Of a DNA stretch of 64,000 nt, positions 1 to 8,698 are shown one piece after another. The stretch is from Adhaeribacter aerolatus (GTDB lineage: Bacteria; Bacteroidota; Bacteroidia; Cytophagales; Hymenobacteraceae): assembly GCF_007991635.1 (NCBI RefSeq), contig NZ_BJYS01000002.1, positions 124,001-188,000 on the forward strand, given 5' to 3'. How positions within the stretch are numbered: position 1 is the first letter of the stretch; the number at the start of each line of letters is the position of its first letter. The notes beneath the pieces were generated by a model that did not search any database, had not been told where the DNA came from, and saw only the letters and a list, made by a program, of their open reading frames with translations. The position numbers were made by a program, and so were the translations under genes.

Positions 1-1463
1 TAATTTACGCGGTAAGTACCGTTTTTTTCGTTGCGCTCAAAAGCGCCATGCTCGGCAAAAAAGTTAAACCGCACCATATTAGCCTGTCCGTGCGCACTAG
101 CCGCCCCAAACCTTACCGACCGAAAGATGCCCGCCAGAAAAGTAGTGTAATAATCTTTCATGTCGCCCTGGATTTCGCCTTTCCGGTGCAACTGGTTTAT
201 CATGTACAAGCCCAGAATATCGGCTTTGCCTTCTTCCAGTGCCGAGCCTTTTTCTTTTAAAGCATCGCGCACAGTGCCCCGGCCGTTTACCAAATTTTTA
301 ATACCCAAGCCATGTGCTACCTCATGAAACATAGTAGTGGCAAAAAAAGCATCGAAGGTTACGTGCTGTCGCTGGTCTTCGGCAATAAGGGTATTGGCAA
401 TCGGCTGCATTATTTTATCGAACTTGGCCCGCATGGCATTTTTTAGCTGCAGACGCCGGGTACCTTTTTTCAGTTGTACTTCTTCGTCGTTGGGCAGGTT
501 AATGGCAATGGTTTTGCTGCCGGCATTGCAGTCACCGGCGTAATAAATTACATCGTAGGCGTTCAGGTCGGAGTCGGTACCGGGCTTTTCTTTTTTGTAT
601 TTATCGGGTACGGGCAAGCCGCGCTGCAATTCGGGCAGGAAAGCCGCGTAACGGGCCAATTTTTTACTCCATTCCTGGTCTTTAATTAAAACATACGCTT
701 CGTGGGCGGCTTTGTAGTTAAATAATTTGTCTTCGTACACCTCTATCGGGCCCACCACAAAATCAATGGTGTTTGTTTTCATATCCATCCAGGCCAGGTC
801 GCTGGGCTGGTAGTTATCGGTTAATAAAGCTTCGGCGCGTAAGGTTAAATATTTCTGCAGACCCGCATCTTCGGCCAAACTGGCGGCTTGCCGCAGCAAA
901 TCAGCGGCTTTTTCTACCTGCTCCTTAAATTGCACGTGATAAGGTACGGTAATAAGTTTGCCGTTCTGGTCGCGGCGCAGGAGGGTATACTGGCTCTTTT
1001 TATCTTTCAGGTCGGCTTTCTCAAATTCTTCTTTGGTTATATCGGTCGGGTAAAAATTGGCGCCTTCGGGCTTAGGGCCTACACCTTTAATAAAAGGCGC
1101 GTTGTTGTCCAGCCGGTCCCAGGGGCCGTAATTTATTTGTGCCAACCGGCGGGTGGCGCCGTCTTTAATGGCAGTCAGTAGCGAGTCGCGCTGGCCGTAG
1201 GCTTCGTACCAGAAAATACTATCCATTATTTTAGCCACCTGTATCAGCAACGGAATCATTTGTTTTTCCTTCGCCGTTAGCTTATTTAAATCGGTGGTCA
1301 GGGTTACTTCTTCGTACTTGTTCAGCCGCTGGTGCAAAGGTGCGGCGGTTTCGTCGAGGGTGGCCGTGGTGTCCTCGGTTTGGTGGTCGGTTTTCTTTTG
1401 GTTAGAACAGCCGGCCAGCATTAAACTGCCGACGGCCAGGAATAGCAAATATGTAAGCTTCAT
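1..1463 (-). CDS. M49-like zinc metallopeptidase lipoprotein, partial (C-terminus outside the window)
   Basis: I translated this open frame on the minus strand; 487 codons are visible and the 3' end lies beyond base 1. The N-terminus is a lipoprotein signal with a lipobox ending LAGC (Cys19), so the protein is probably anchored to a membrane facing the periplasm or surface. Residues 379-387 read FHEVAHGLG, a HExxH zinc motif (His380, Glu381, His384). Residues 410-415 read EEGKAD, placed like the second zinc motif of dipeptidyl peptidase III (M49). Classical M49 enzymes have the longer HExxGH form, so this is an M49-like branch. By family, the role would be release of dipeptides from peptide N-termini. 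The fold and motif order are seen; the substrate is inferred. The gene is monocistronic as far as visible, and its start is 465 bp from the start of the rightward 2164 gene. Confidence 0.8.
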   Translation of the reverse strand, partial: MKLTYLLFLAVGSLMLAGCSNQKKTDHQTEDTTATLDETAAPLHQRLNKYEEVTLTTDLNKLTAKEKQMIPLLIQVAKIMDSIFWYEAYGQRDSLLTAIKDGATRRLAQINYGPWDRLDNNAPFIKGVGPKPEGANFYPTDITKEEFEKADLKDKKSQYTLLRRDQNGKLITVPYHVQFKEQVEKAADLLRQAASLAEDAGLQKYLTLRAEALLTDNYQPSDLAWMDMKTNTIDFVVGPIEVYEDKLFNYKAAHEAYVLIKDQEWSKKLARYAAFLPELQRGLPVPDKYKKEKPGTDSDLNAYDVIYYAGDCNAGSKTIAINLPNDEEVQLKKGTRRLQLKNAMRAKFDKIMQPIANTLIAEDQRQHVTFDAFFATTMFHEVAHGLGIKNLVNGRGTVRDALKEKGSALEEGKADILGLYMINQLHRKGEIQGDMKDYYTTFLAGIFRSVRFGAASAHGQANMVRFNFFAEHGAFERNEKNGTYRVN

Positions 1464-1541
1464 ACAAAACAGGTTTAGGGAGTGAGGCTAAATTACAAAT
1501 TTTATCGGGGTATACGCGCCGATTTAACTTTTACCAATGGG

Positions 1542-1928
1542 TTAGCTCTCGTAAAGTTCCAGGGGTAATCCATCGGGGTCCTGAAAAAAAGTAAACTGTT
1601 TACCTGTCAGTTCATCTACCCGGATGGGTTCGGTAATTATTCCTTTTTCGTTTAGTTCAGCCACGGCGGCCTCTAAATCCTTTACCGAAAAAGCCAGGTG
1701 CCGCAGGCCGCAGGCTTCGGGCTGGCTCCGGCGGGGCGGCGGTTCCGGGAACGAAAATAACTCTATCTGGTATAAGCCGTTCAGGGCTAAATCAAGTTTA
1801 TAAGATTGCCTCTGGGCACGATACGTTTCCTGCACTACCTGCAGGCCCAGCTTCCCGACGTAAAATTCTTTGGAAACGGCGTAGTCAGAACAAATAATGG
1901 CAATATGATGAATTTGCTGGAGTTGCAT
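1542..1928 (-). CDS. gloA2: VOC family protein, YaeR/GloA2 type
   Basis: A complete 128-residue single-domain vicinal-oxygen-chelate protein. It opens with a HHIAII strand carrying the first metal-ligand histidine and ends FFQDPDGLPLELYES, which carries the ligand glutamate. The central PEACGLRHLAF segment closely resembles E. coli YaeR (GloA2), from memory of that family. VOC proteins of this type bind a divalent metal; a glyoxalase-like role is proposed for YaeR but the substrate is not settled. The protein is probably cytoplasmic because no signal peptide is seen. It lies 78 bp downstream of the M49-like gene's start, on the same strand, so the two could share a transcript that begins upstream of 1928. 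Confidence 0.85.
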   Translation of the reverse strand: MQLQQIHHIAIICSDYAVSKEFYVGKLGLQVVQETYRAQRQSYKLDLALNGLYQIELFSFPEPPPRRSQPEACGLRHLAFSVKDLEAAVAELNEKGIITEPIRVDELTGKQFTFFQDPDGLPLELYES

Positions 1929-2004
1929 GGTTTAACAGAATATTTTAGATATCGTACAAAGTAAGTCTGGAAAGCCAGGCTATACAAAATTTTTATTTAT
2001 TACA

Positions 2005-2090
2005 GGACTTTCGCAAAATTATCCAAAGTCCCCCTTCAGAGGGGGCAAGGGGGAGGATTTACAATGTAAAAAACCATTTTGCGAAAGTCC
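2005..2090. repeat. MITE-like element with perfect 15-bp terminal inverted repeats
   Basis: GGACTTTCGCAAAAT at 2005-2019 is repeated exactly in inverted orientation at 2076-2090. The 56-bp interior contains C- and G-tracts (2027-2059) that recur in inverted orientation at 39984-40015. The size and perfect ends suggest a non-autonomous mobile element, but I cannot see a convincing target-site duplication. Confidence 0.6.
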
Positions 2091-2163
2091 ATTAGATAAA
2101 GATAGCCACCGTTAAAACGAAAAACTGCATTGCAAAAGGCAAAACGCTGCCGACACACCACGA

Positions 2164-3753
2164 ATGGGTAAAAAAATACTCCTTTTTATTTTAGCCGGCG
2201 TGCTTGTGGTAGGCTTGGTTAAAATATTTTTTTTCTCCGGCATTACCCAAAAAACACCGCCGCCCTCTTTCCGGAAAGCAGCGGAGCCGGGTTTTGTTTG
2301 GGCCAGCGCCGGCGCGCAATATGCCCGGGGCCGGTTAGGAGAGTTTTTGCTGGGGCAGCATTACCGCGATGTTTGGACCACGCCGGTAAAAGCGCCTGTT
2401 TTAAACCTGGCGCAGCTCAATGGGGGCATGCGCGTGGGCAAACTGGGTGGGGGGCAGCAAACCACCAGTTTAAGTTTAATCGCGCCGAACGGGCAAACCT
2501 GGGTAATCCGCTCGTTAGATAAAGACCCGGTAAATATTCTGCCGCCGTTCTGGCGCCGGACTATTTTCGCTGACCTGTTGCACGACCAGATATCAGCTTC
2601 TCACCCGTACGCTGCTTTGGTAGTAGGAAAGCTGGCCGATGCGGCCGGAATTTTCCATACCAATCCGCAGGTGGTTTTTGTTCCGGCGGCAGATGCCCGC
2701 CTGCAACCGTACAAAGCCCGGCTGGGAAATAAATTATTTTTGCTCGAAGAAAAATACGGCGACAGCGCCCAAGTGTGGCCGCAGTTAAAAGGGGCTTCGG
2801 AATTGGTAGATAGCCGCGTTATGCTCGATAGGCGATTCCAAAACCAAAAGCATCGTATCGACGAAAAAGCTTTTGCCCGGTGTCGGCTGTTTGATTTATA
2901 CATTGGCGACTGGGACCGGCACGAAGGCCAATGGACCTGGGCCGCTTACCCCGCTGATTCAACCGTGCTTTACAAGCCCATCCCCAAAGACCGCGACCAG
3001 GCTTTTAGCTTGTACCAGGACGGCCTTGTACCGTGGTTACTTACCCGCGATTTTGCTTTGCCTAAGTTTGGCCATTTCGATTACCAGGTAGCCGATGTTA
3101 GTAGTTATACCGTAAATGCCAGTTTTATAGATGAGCGGGCTCTTACGGAGGTAACATTACCAGAATTTAAAGCATTGGCCCAGCAACTGCAGGTACAACT
3201 TTCCGACTCCGTAATAGAAACAAGCGTAAAATTATTACCTACATCAGTTTATATGTTAACCGGGGCCGAATTGATGAATAAGCTCAAAAGCCGGCGGGAG
3301 AACTTAGTGCAGGTGGCAACCGAATATTATCGGGTGCTGGCGAGCCACGTGATAATTCCGGGCACCGACCAGCGCGAAAAATTTGAAATAAAGCGCCTGC
3401 CGAATGGTCGGGTACTGGTTAAGGTTTATGGATTAACAGATGCCGGCGCCATTCGTGACTTATATTACAGCCGAATATTTACGAACCGCGAAACAATAGA
3501 AATTACGTTGCATGGCCTGGCCGGGGCCGATATATTTGAGGTAAGAGGTAAAGCGGAGCAAAGTATTAAAATAAATATTGTGGGCGGTTTAGGCGAAGAT
3601 ACTATTGCTGATTACGGTCAGGTAGGACCCGGTAAAAAATTAACGGTGGTTTTTGATACCCGCGATGGCAACGATATTACCTGGGGACCCGGCACCGAAA
3701 ACAAAACTACGAACGAATTATCGGTCCACCATTTCGACCGGGAAGGCCTGTGA
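2164..3753 (+). CDS. Secreted or membrane-anchored protein with a FAM20/HipA-like kinase signature
   Basis: 529 residues. Residues 5-25 form a hydrophobic signal/anchor. Around 75-120 is a glycine-rich segment followed by VIRSLDKDP, which could supply the nucleotide-binding lysine. Residues 247-257 read IGDWDRHEGQW (Asp249, Asp251, Arg252, His253), and 274-280 read PKDRDQA, spaced like the catalytic loop and the metal-binding Asp of FAM20/HipA-type kinases. Similar segments occur, as I recall, in large Bacteroidota outer-membrane proteins, between a metallophosphatase domain and an Omp85-like barrel. Here the module stands alone and no barrel follows. What is seen is the motif pattern; kinase activity is inference. 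No partner gene is adjacent: the 2-oxoglutarate dehydrogenase operon starts 297 bp downstream. Confidence 0.6.
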   Translation: MGKKILLFILAGVLVVGLVKIFFFSGITQKTPPPSFRKAAEPGFVWASAGAQYARGRLGEFLLGQHYRDVWTTPVKAPVLNLAQLNGGMRVGKLGGGQQTTSLSLIAPNGQTWVIRSLDKDPVNILPPFWRRTIFADLLHDQISASHPYAALVVGKLADAAGIFHTNPQVVFVPAADARLQPYKARLGNKLFLLEEKYGDSAQVWPQLKGASELVDSRVMLDRRFQNQKHRIDEKAFARCRLFDLYIGDWDRHEGQWTWAAYPADSTVLYKPIPKDRDQAFSLYQDGLVPWLLTRDFALPKFGHFDYQVADVSSYTVNASFIDERALTEVTLPEFKALAQQLQVQLSDSVIETSVKLLPTSVYMLTGAELMNKLKSRRENLVQVATEYYRVLASHVIIPGTDQREKFEIKRLPNGRVLVKVYGLTDAGAIRDLYYSRIFTNRETIEITLHGLAGADIFEVRGKAEQSIKINIVGGLGEDTIADYGQVGPGKKLTVVFDTRDGNDITWGPGTENKTTNELSVHHFDREGL

Positions 3754-4017
3754 TAGAGATATATATAAGACTAAAACCTGCAATAAGCTATTTAAATGCG
3801 GAAATGGACAAACAAAATGGCAGAAAAAAATATCCTTTCGGTAAACCTTGCGTTAATTACTTAATGTGCTGTTTTCATGGTTAAACCCGAATTATCCGGA
3901 TAATACCGGAAAGCTCTCCGGCTCATAAGCAAGTGTAAATAATTATCTGAATATAAGAATTATTCATTACATATTTGCTTATGCGCATATTTATTTTACA
4001 GGGAGTTTATATTTATC

Positions 4018-4025
4018 TATATTTG
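4018..4025 (+). promoter_or_regulatory. Probable -7 box of the sucA promoter
   Basis: TATATTTG fits the Bacteroidota -7 consensus TAnnTTTG and ends 24 bp before the sucA start codon. The -33 element is not clear; the upstream DNA is T-rich. Confidence 0.5.
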
Positions 4026-4049
4026 CCGAATTTTAAATGACGAAATCTG

Positions 4050-6830
4050 ATGGATAATTATTCTTATATCGCAAATGCCCACGCTGCATATATTGATGAA
4101 TTATATAAAAGCTACCAGCAGGACCCGGAATCGGTAGATTTTGGCTGGCGGAAATTTTTTGAAGGCTACGATTTTTCGGTAAAATATGCCGGTAGCAATG
4201 GTAATGGTGGCAACGGCCATGCCGCTGCGGTAGCTGAACCTAAAAAAGAAACCGCTGCTCCTTCCGTTACCAGCGAAGCCGATAAGGAAGTGCAGGTGCG
4301 TAACCTGATTTACGCTTATCGCAGCCGCGGCCATTTGCGTTCTAAAACCAACCCGGTGCGCCCGCGCAAAGACCGCAAAGCGCGCCTGGATTTAGCAGAT
4401 TTCAACCTGACCGAAGCCGACCTGGACACCGTTTTTAAAACCGGCGAAGTAATTGGCATTGGCCCGGCTACCTTACGCGATATTATCTCTGCCCTGAAGA
4501 AAATATACGAAGGCACCATCGGCTTCGAATATATGTATATCCGCGACCCGGAAATACTGGAGTGGTTTAAACAGAAGATTGAACACGAATCGCTGAATTT
4601 TAACCCTTCGATAGAATATAAGAAACGCATTCTTTCTAAACTGAACGAAGCTGTTGTTTTCGAAAACTTCTTGCACACCAAATTCTTAGGTCAGAAACGG
4701 TTCTCGCTGGAAGGCGGCGAAACCACTATTCCGGCCCTGGATGCTATTATTGATAAAGGCTCGGAACTGGGCGTGAAAGAAGTAGTAATTGGGATGGCAC
4801 ACCGTGGGCGGTTAAATGTGCTGGCCAATATTATGGGTAAAACCTACGAGCAGATTTTCAGCGAGTTTGAAGGTACCGCCGTGCCCGACTTAACCATGGG
4901 CGACGGTGATGTAAAATACCACATGGGCTTTTCCAGCGAAGTGCAAACGCCATCGGGCGGCACCGTTAATCTGAAACTGGCGCCCAATCCCTCGCACTTA
5001 GAGGCGGTAAACCCCGTGGTAGAAGGCTTTGTGCGGGCCAAAATAGACTCGATGTACGCCAACGATTACAAGTGCATTCTGCCTATCCTGATTCACGGCG
5101 ACGCGGCTCTGGCCGGCCAGGGCATCGTGTACGAAGTAACCCAGATGTCGAACCTGGATGGTTACAAAACCGGTGGAACCATTCATTTTGTTATAAACAA
5201 CCAGGTTGGTTTTACCACCGACTTTGAGGATGCCCGCTCGAGTATTTACAGTACCGATGTGGCTAAAATTATTGATGCCCCGGTAATTCACATAAACGGC
5301 GACGATCCGGAATCGGTGGTATTTGCCGCGCGTATTGCTACCGAATACCGCCAGCGTTTCCATAACGATATATTTATTGATATGGTGTGCTACCGCCGTC
5401 ACGGGCATAATGAAAGCGACGAGCCGAAATTTACCCAACCGCAACTGTATAACCTTATCTCAAAGCACCCGAACCCGCGCGAGATTTACAACAAAGAGCT
5501 GATTAGCCACGGCGAAGTAGATGCCCAACTGGCCGAAAAAATGGACAAGGAGTTCCGCGATATGCTGCAGGATCGCCTGAACCTGGTTAAGCAGAAACCA
5601 TTGCCTTACACGTTCCAGAACCTGGAAAAGGAGTGGCAGGTATTACGCCGCTCAGAGCCGACCGACTTTGAAAAATCGCCGGATACCAGTGTGAGCCTGG
5701 AAGTAATTCAGAAGGTAGGTAAAGCTTTGAGCACCATACCCAACGGGTTTAAACCGCTGAAGCAAATTGAAAAATTACTGAAAGAGCGGCAGGACATGTT
5801 CTTTAACCAGAACAGCTTAAACTGGGCGGCTGCCGAATTGCTGGCCTACGGCTCAATCCTGCTCGAAAATAAAATTGTGCGTTTATCGGGCCAGGATGTG
5901 CAGCGGGGTACTTTCTCGCACCGCCACGCCGTGTTGCATGATGCTGAAACCAACGAAGCGTACAACAGCTTAAATTATATTGATGAAAGCCAGGAAAAGT
6001 TAAGAATTTATAACTCTTTGCTTTCGGAGTACGGTGTTTCGGGTTTTGAATTTGGTTACGCCATGGCTAACCCCAATGCGCTGGTAATCTGGGAAGCGCA
6101 GTTTGGCGATTTTGCCAACGGCGCCCAGGTCATGATCGACCAGTTTATTACGCCATCGGAAAGTAAATGGCAGCGCATGAACGGTTTGGTAATGTTATTG
6201 CCCCACGGCTACGAAGGCCAGGGGCCCGAGCATTCCAATGCCCGTCCGGAGCGTTTTCTGCAGCTTTCGGCCGAATATAATATTGTGGTGGCCAACTTAA
6301 CCACCCCGGCTAACTTCTTCCATATTCTGCGTCGGCAACTGGCCTGGCCATTCCGGAAACCATTAATTATTATGTCACCGAAATCTATGCTGCGCCATCC
6401 GCTGTGCGTATCGCCGCTCGATGATTTTACCAGCGGTTCTTTCCGCGAAGTAATCGGCGATGCTTTTGCCGAACCAAAAGCGGTTACGAAAATATTACTG
6501 TGCACCGGCAAACTGTATTACGAATTGCTGGAAGATCAGCAGCAAAACAAGCGGACCGACGTAGCCGTTATCCGGGTAGAACAACTGCATCCGTTCCCGC
6601 ATACCCAACTGGACGCCGAATTAAGCAAGTATAAAAACGCTAAGGTTTATTGGGTACAGGAAGAACCCTCTAACATGGGCTATTGGGCTTATATGGTACG
6701 GGCCTTGCGGCACAAAAATATTCTGCAAGATGGAATTTACCGCAAAGCCAGTGCCTCGCCGGCCACCGGTTACCATAAAGTGCACACCAAACAACAGCGC
6801 GAAATCATCGAAAGAGCATTTAGTATTTAA
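4050..6830 (+). CDS. sucA: 2-oxoglutarate dehydrogenase E1 component
   Basis: 926 residues, the usual length. E1 uses thiamine diphosphate to decarboxylate 2-oxoglutarate and passes the succinyl group to lipoyl-E2 in the TCA cycle, in the cytoplasm. The N-terminal 35 residues (ANAHAAYIDELYKSY...) match the E2-docking tail. GDGDVKYHMGFS precedes the thiamine-diphosphate segment HGDAALAGQG (from residue 349). RRHGHNESDEP lies near 448 and the transketolase-like FSHRHAVLHD near 622. The start at 4050 is fixed by the conserved N-terminus. sucB follows after 109 bp, and the E3 gene follows sucB, so all three components of the complex are encoded together. An internal Gly/Asn-rich linker at about 48-58 is a local oddity. 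Confidence 0.97.
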   Translation: MDNYSYIANAHAAYIDELYKSYQQDPESVDFGWRKFFEGYDFSVKYAGSNGNGGNGHAAAVAEPKKETAAPSVTSEADKEVQVRNLIYAYRSRGHLRSKTNPVRPRKDRKARLDLADFNLTEADLDTVFKTGEVIGIGPATLRDIISALKKIYEGTIGFEYMYIRDPEILEWFKQKIEHESLNFNPSIEYKKRILSKLNEAVVFENFLHTKFLGQKRFSLEGGETTIPALDAIIDKGSELGVKEVVIGMAHRGRLNVLANIMGKTYEQIFSEFEGTAVPDLTMGDGDVKYHMGFSSEVQTPSGGTVNLKLAPNPSHLEAVNPVVEGFVRAKIDSMYANDYKCILPILIHGDAALAGQGIVYEVTQMSNLDGYKTGGTIHFVINNQVGFTTDFEDARSSIYSTDVAKIIDAPVIHINGDDPESVVFAARIATEYRQRFHNDIFIDMVCYRRHGHNESDEPKFTQPQLYNLISKHPNPREIYNKELISHGEVDAQLAEKMDKEFRDMLQDRLNLVKQKPLPYTFQNLEKEWQVLRRSEPTDFEKSPDTSVSLEVIQKVGKALSTIPNGFKPLKQIEKLLKERQDMFFNQNSLNWAAAELLAYGSILLENKIVRLSGQDVQRGTFSHRHAVLHDAETNEAYNSLNYIDESQEKLRIYNSLLSEYGVSGFEFGYAMANPNALVIWEAQFGDFANGAQVMIDQFITPSESKWQRMNGLVMLLPHGYEGQGPEHSNARPERFLQLSAEYNIVVANLTTPANFFHILRRQLAWPFRKPLIIMSPKSMLRHPLCVSPLDDFTSGSFREVIGDAFAEPKAVTKILLCTGKLYYELLEDQQQNKRTDVAVIRVEQLHPFPHTQLDAELSKYKNAKVYWVQEEPSNMGYWAYMVRALRHKNILQDGIYRKASASPATGYHKVHTKQQREIIERAFSI

Positions 6831-6939
6831 TAAAGCATAAAAAATTAATAAAGAAGTTAATGTGGTCTGATTGTTCTTTCTAATTTGCAAAGCACAATTC
6901 TTACGAAAATTAATGTCTGATTTATATTAGAGAAAAACT

Positions 6940-8589
6940 ATGGGTCTTGAAATTAAAGTGCCGGTTTTAGGCGAGTCCATTACAGAGGTAACCATTGCTA
7001 AATGGCTTAAAAAAGATGGCGAGCAGGTTGCAATGGATGAAGTTATCTGCGAACTGGAATCGGATAAAGCTACGTTTGAACTACCTGCCGAAGCCGCCGG
7101 CATTTTAAAGATAATCGCCCAGGAAGGAGAAACCATTCCGGTTGGTGCGGTTCTGGCCGAAATTTCCGGTAATGGGGTTGCTACGGCACCGGCGCCAGCC
7201 AGCGGTGCTGCCGCTCCGGCCGAAAATCAACAATCCGGTTACGGCGGTTCCGGTCAGCCTACCAGCAGTGCGCCAGCCCCCGAAGTCGTATCGGGTGCCT
7301 CTGCGAAAGCACCATCAGCCGAAGGCGGTACCAGTGGCACCGGTGAAGTAAAAGAAATAAAAATCCCGGCCGTAGGCGAATCTATCTCGGAGGTTACCAT
7401 TTCTAAATGGCTGAAAAAAGACGGTGATCAGGTAGCTATGGACGAAGTGCTGTGTGAACTGGAATCGGATAAAGCTACCTTTGAGTTGCCCGCCGAAGCC
7501 GCCGGGACTTTAAAAATTATTGCTCAGGAAGGCGAAACCATTCCGGTAGGCGCCGTTATTTGTAATATTCAGGTAGGGGGCAACGGTGCTGCAGGAGCTT
7601 CTGCCCCAACATCGGCACCGGCTGCTCAACCACAAGCACAGGCGGCCGCCGCTCCAACAGGTGGTACTTCGGCGTATGCTGCCGGAACCCCTTCGCCGGC
7701 CGCGGGTAAAATATTAAGCGAAAAAGGTATTAATGCGGGCGATGTGGCCGGTACTGGCCGCGATGGCCGCATTACGAAAGAAGATGCCCTGAAAGCCCAG
7801 TCTAAACCGGCTGCTCCGGCACCAGCACCAGCCGCAACTCCTGCTGCGCCAGCCGCACAACCGGCTAACACTGGTGGCCAAGCTGGCAGCCGCAACCAGC
7901 GTCGCGAGCGGATGTCTAGTTTGCGGAAAACCGTAGCTCGCCGCTTGGTGGCCGTTAAAAACGAAACAGCCATGCTTACTACCTTTAACGAGGTAGACAT
8001 GAAGCCGATTATGGATATCCGGGCCAAGTACAAAGATAAGTTTAAAGAAAAGCACAGCGTAGGTTTAGGCTTCATGTCGTTTTTCGTAAAAGCTTGTACC
8101 GTTGCCTTACAGGAGTTCCCGTCCGTTAACGCCATGATTGATGAAGGCGAAATGGTTTTCAACGACTTCTGCGATATTTCTATTGCTGTATCGGCTCCGA
8201 AAGGTTTGGTGGTGCCGGTAATCCGCAACGCCGAATCATTACCGTTGGATGGCATTGAAAAAGAAGTAATCCGGTTAGCCACCCGCGCCCGCGACAATAA
8301 AATCTCCATCGAAGAAATGACCGGCGGTACCTTTACCATTACCAACGGTGGGGTATTTGGCTCGATGATGTCCACGCCTATTATCAATGCGCCGCAGTCG
8401 GCTATTCTGGGTATGCACAATATTATCCAGCGCCCGGTTGCTATCGATGGCCAGGTGGTCATCCGGCCCATGATGTACGTAGCCTTATCCTACGACCACC
8501 GCATTATCGATGGTCGTGAATCGGTTAGCTTCCTGGTACGGGTTAAAGAATTACTAGAAGACCCAATGCGCTTACTGTTGGGGGTTTAA
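6940..8589 (+). CDS. sucB: Dihydrolipoyllysine succinyltransferase (E2), two lipoyl domains
   Basis: 549 residues. E2 transfers succinyl groups from E1 to CoA. Two nearly identical lipoyl domains are visible: residues 1-77 with the lipoylated Lys43 and about 136-212 with Lys178, both in the motif [15 protein letters not shown]. They are joined by Ala/Pro/Gly-rich linkers. A peripheral subunit-binding domain follows at about 252-285 ([12 protein letters not shown]). The acyltransferase core ends with [11 protein letters not shown], catalytic His520 and Asp524. Most bacterial E2o proteins have one lipoyl domain of this kind and are near 400 residues, so the length is explained by a duplication. 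The order E1-E2-E3 points to 2-oxoglutarate dehydrogenase rather than pyruvate dehydrogenase. Confidence 0.96.
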   Translation: MGLEIKVPVLGESITEVTIAKWLKKDGEQVAMDEVICELESDKATFELPAEAAGILKIIAQEGETIPVGAVLAEISGNGVATAPAPASGAAAPAENQQSGYGGSGQPTSSAPAPEVVSGASAKAPSAEGGTSGTGEVKEIKIPAVGESISEVTISKWLKKDGDQVAMDEVLCELESDKATFELPAEAAGTLKIIAQEGETIPVGAVICNIQVGGNGAAGASAPTSAPAAQPQAQAAAAPTGGTSAYAAGTPSPAAGKILSEKGINAGDVAGTGRDGRITKEDALKAQSKPAAPAPAPAATPAAPAAQPANTGGQAGSRNQRRERMSSLRKTVARRLVAVKNETAMLTTFNEVDMKPIMDIRAKYKDKFKEKHSVGLGFMSFFVKACTVALQEFPSVNAMIDEGEMVFNDFCDISIAVSAPKGLVVPVIRNAESLPLDGIEKEVIRLATRARDNKISIEEMTGGTFTITNGGVFGSMMSTPIINAPQSAILGMHNIIQRPVAIDGQVVIRPMMYVALSYDHRIIDGRESVSFLVRVKELLEDPMRLLLGV

Positions 8590-8608
8590 ATAATAATAAA
8601 TTAAAAAG

Positions 8609-8646
8609 AGGGGGGAGGTTTAAAAGTTTCCCTCCTTTATTTTTAT
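8609..8646 (+). terminator. Intrinsic terminator between sucB and lpdA
   Basis: AGGGGGGA (8609-8616) pairs with TCCCTCCT (8629-8636), with one G-U pair, and a T-rich run follows. It lies 20 bp past the sucB stop and may set a lower level for lpdA. Confidence 0.6.
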
Positions 8647-8698
8647 AAGATAAAATAAGTTCTGGATTTAATTTCCGGGATACTTAATAAGATAAAAA

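Noticed and set aside
48-1181. Several short plus-strand open frames at 48-1181
   Set aside because: They lie on the opposite strand of the long M49-like frame, which has a lipoprotein signal, HExxH and EExxAD motifs; the plus-strand frames show no family features.
7626-8471. 281-codon minus-strand open frame
   Set aside because: It is the antisense shadow of sucB, whose Ala/Pro-rich linker keeps the complementary frame open.
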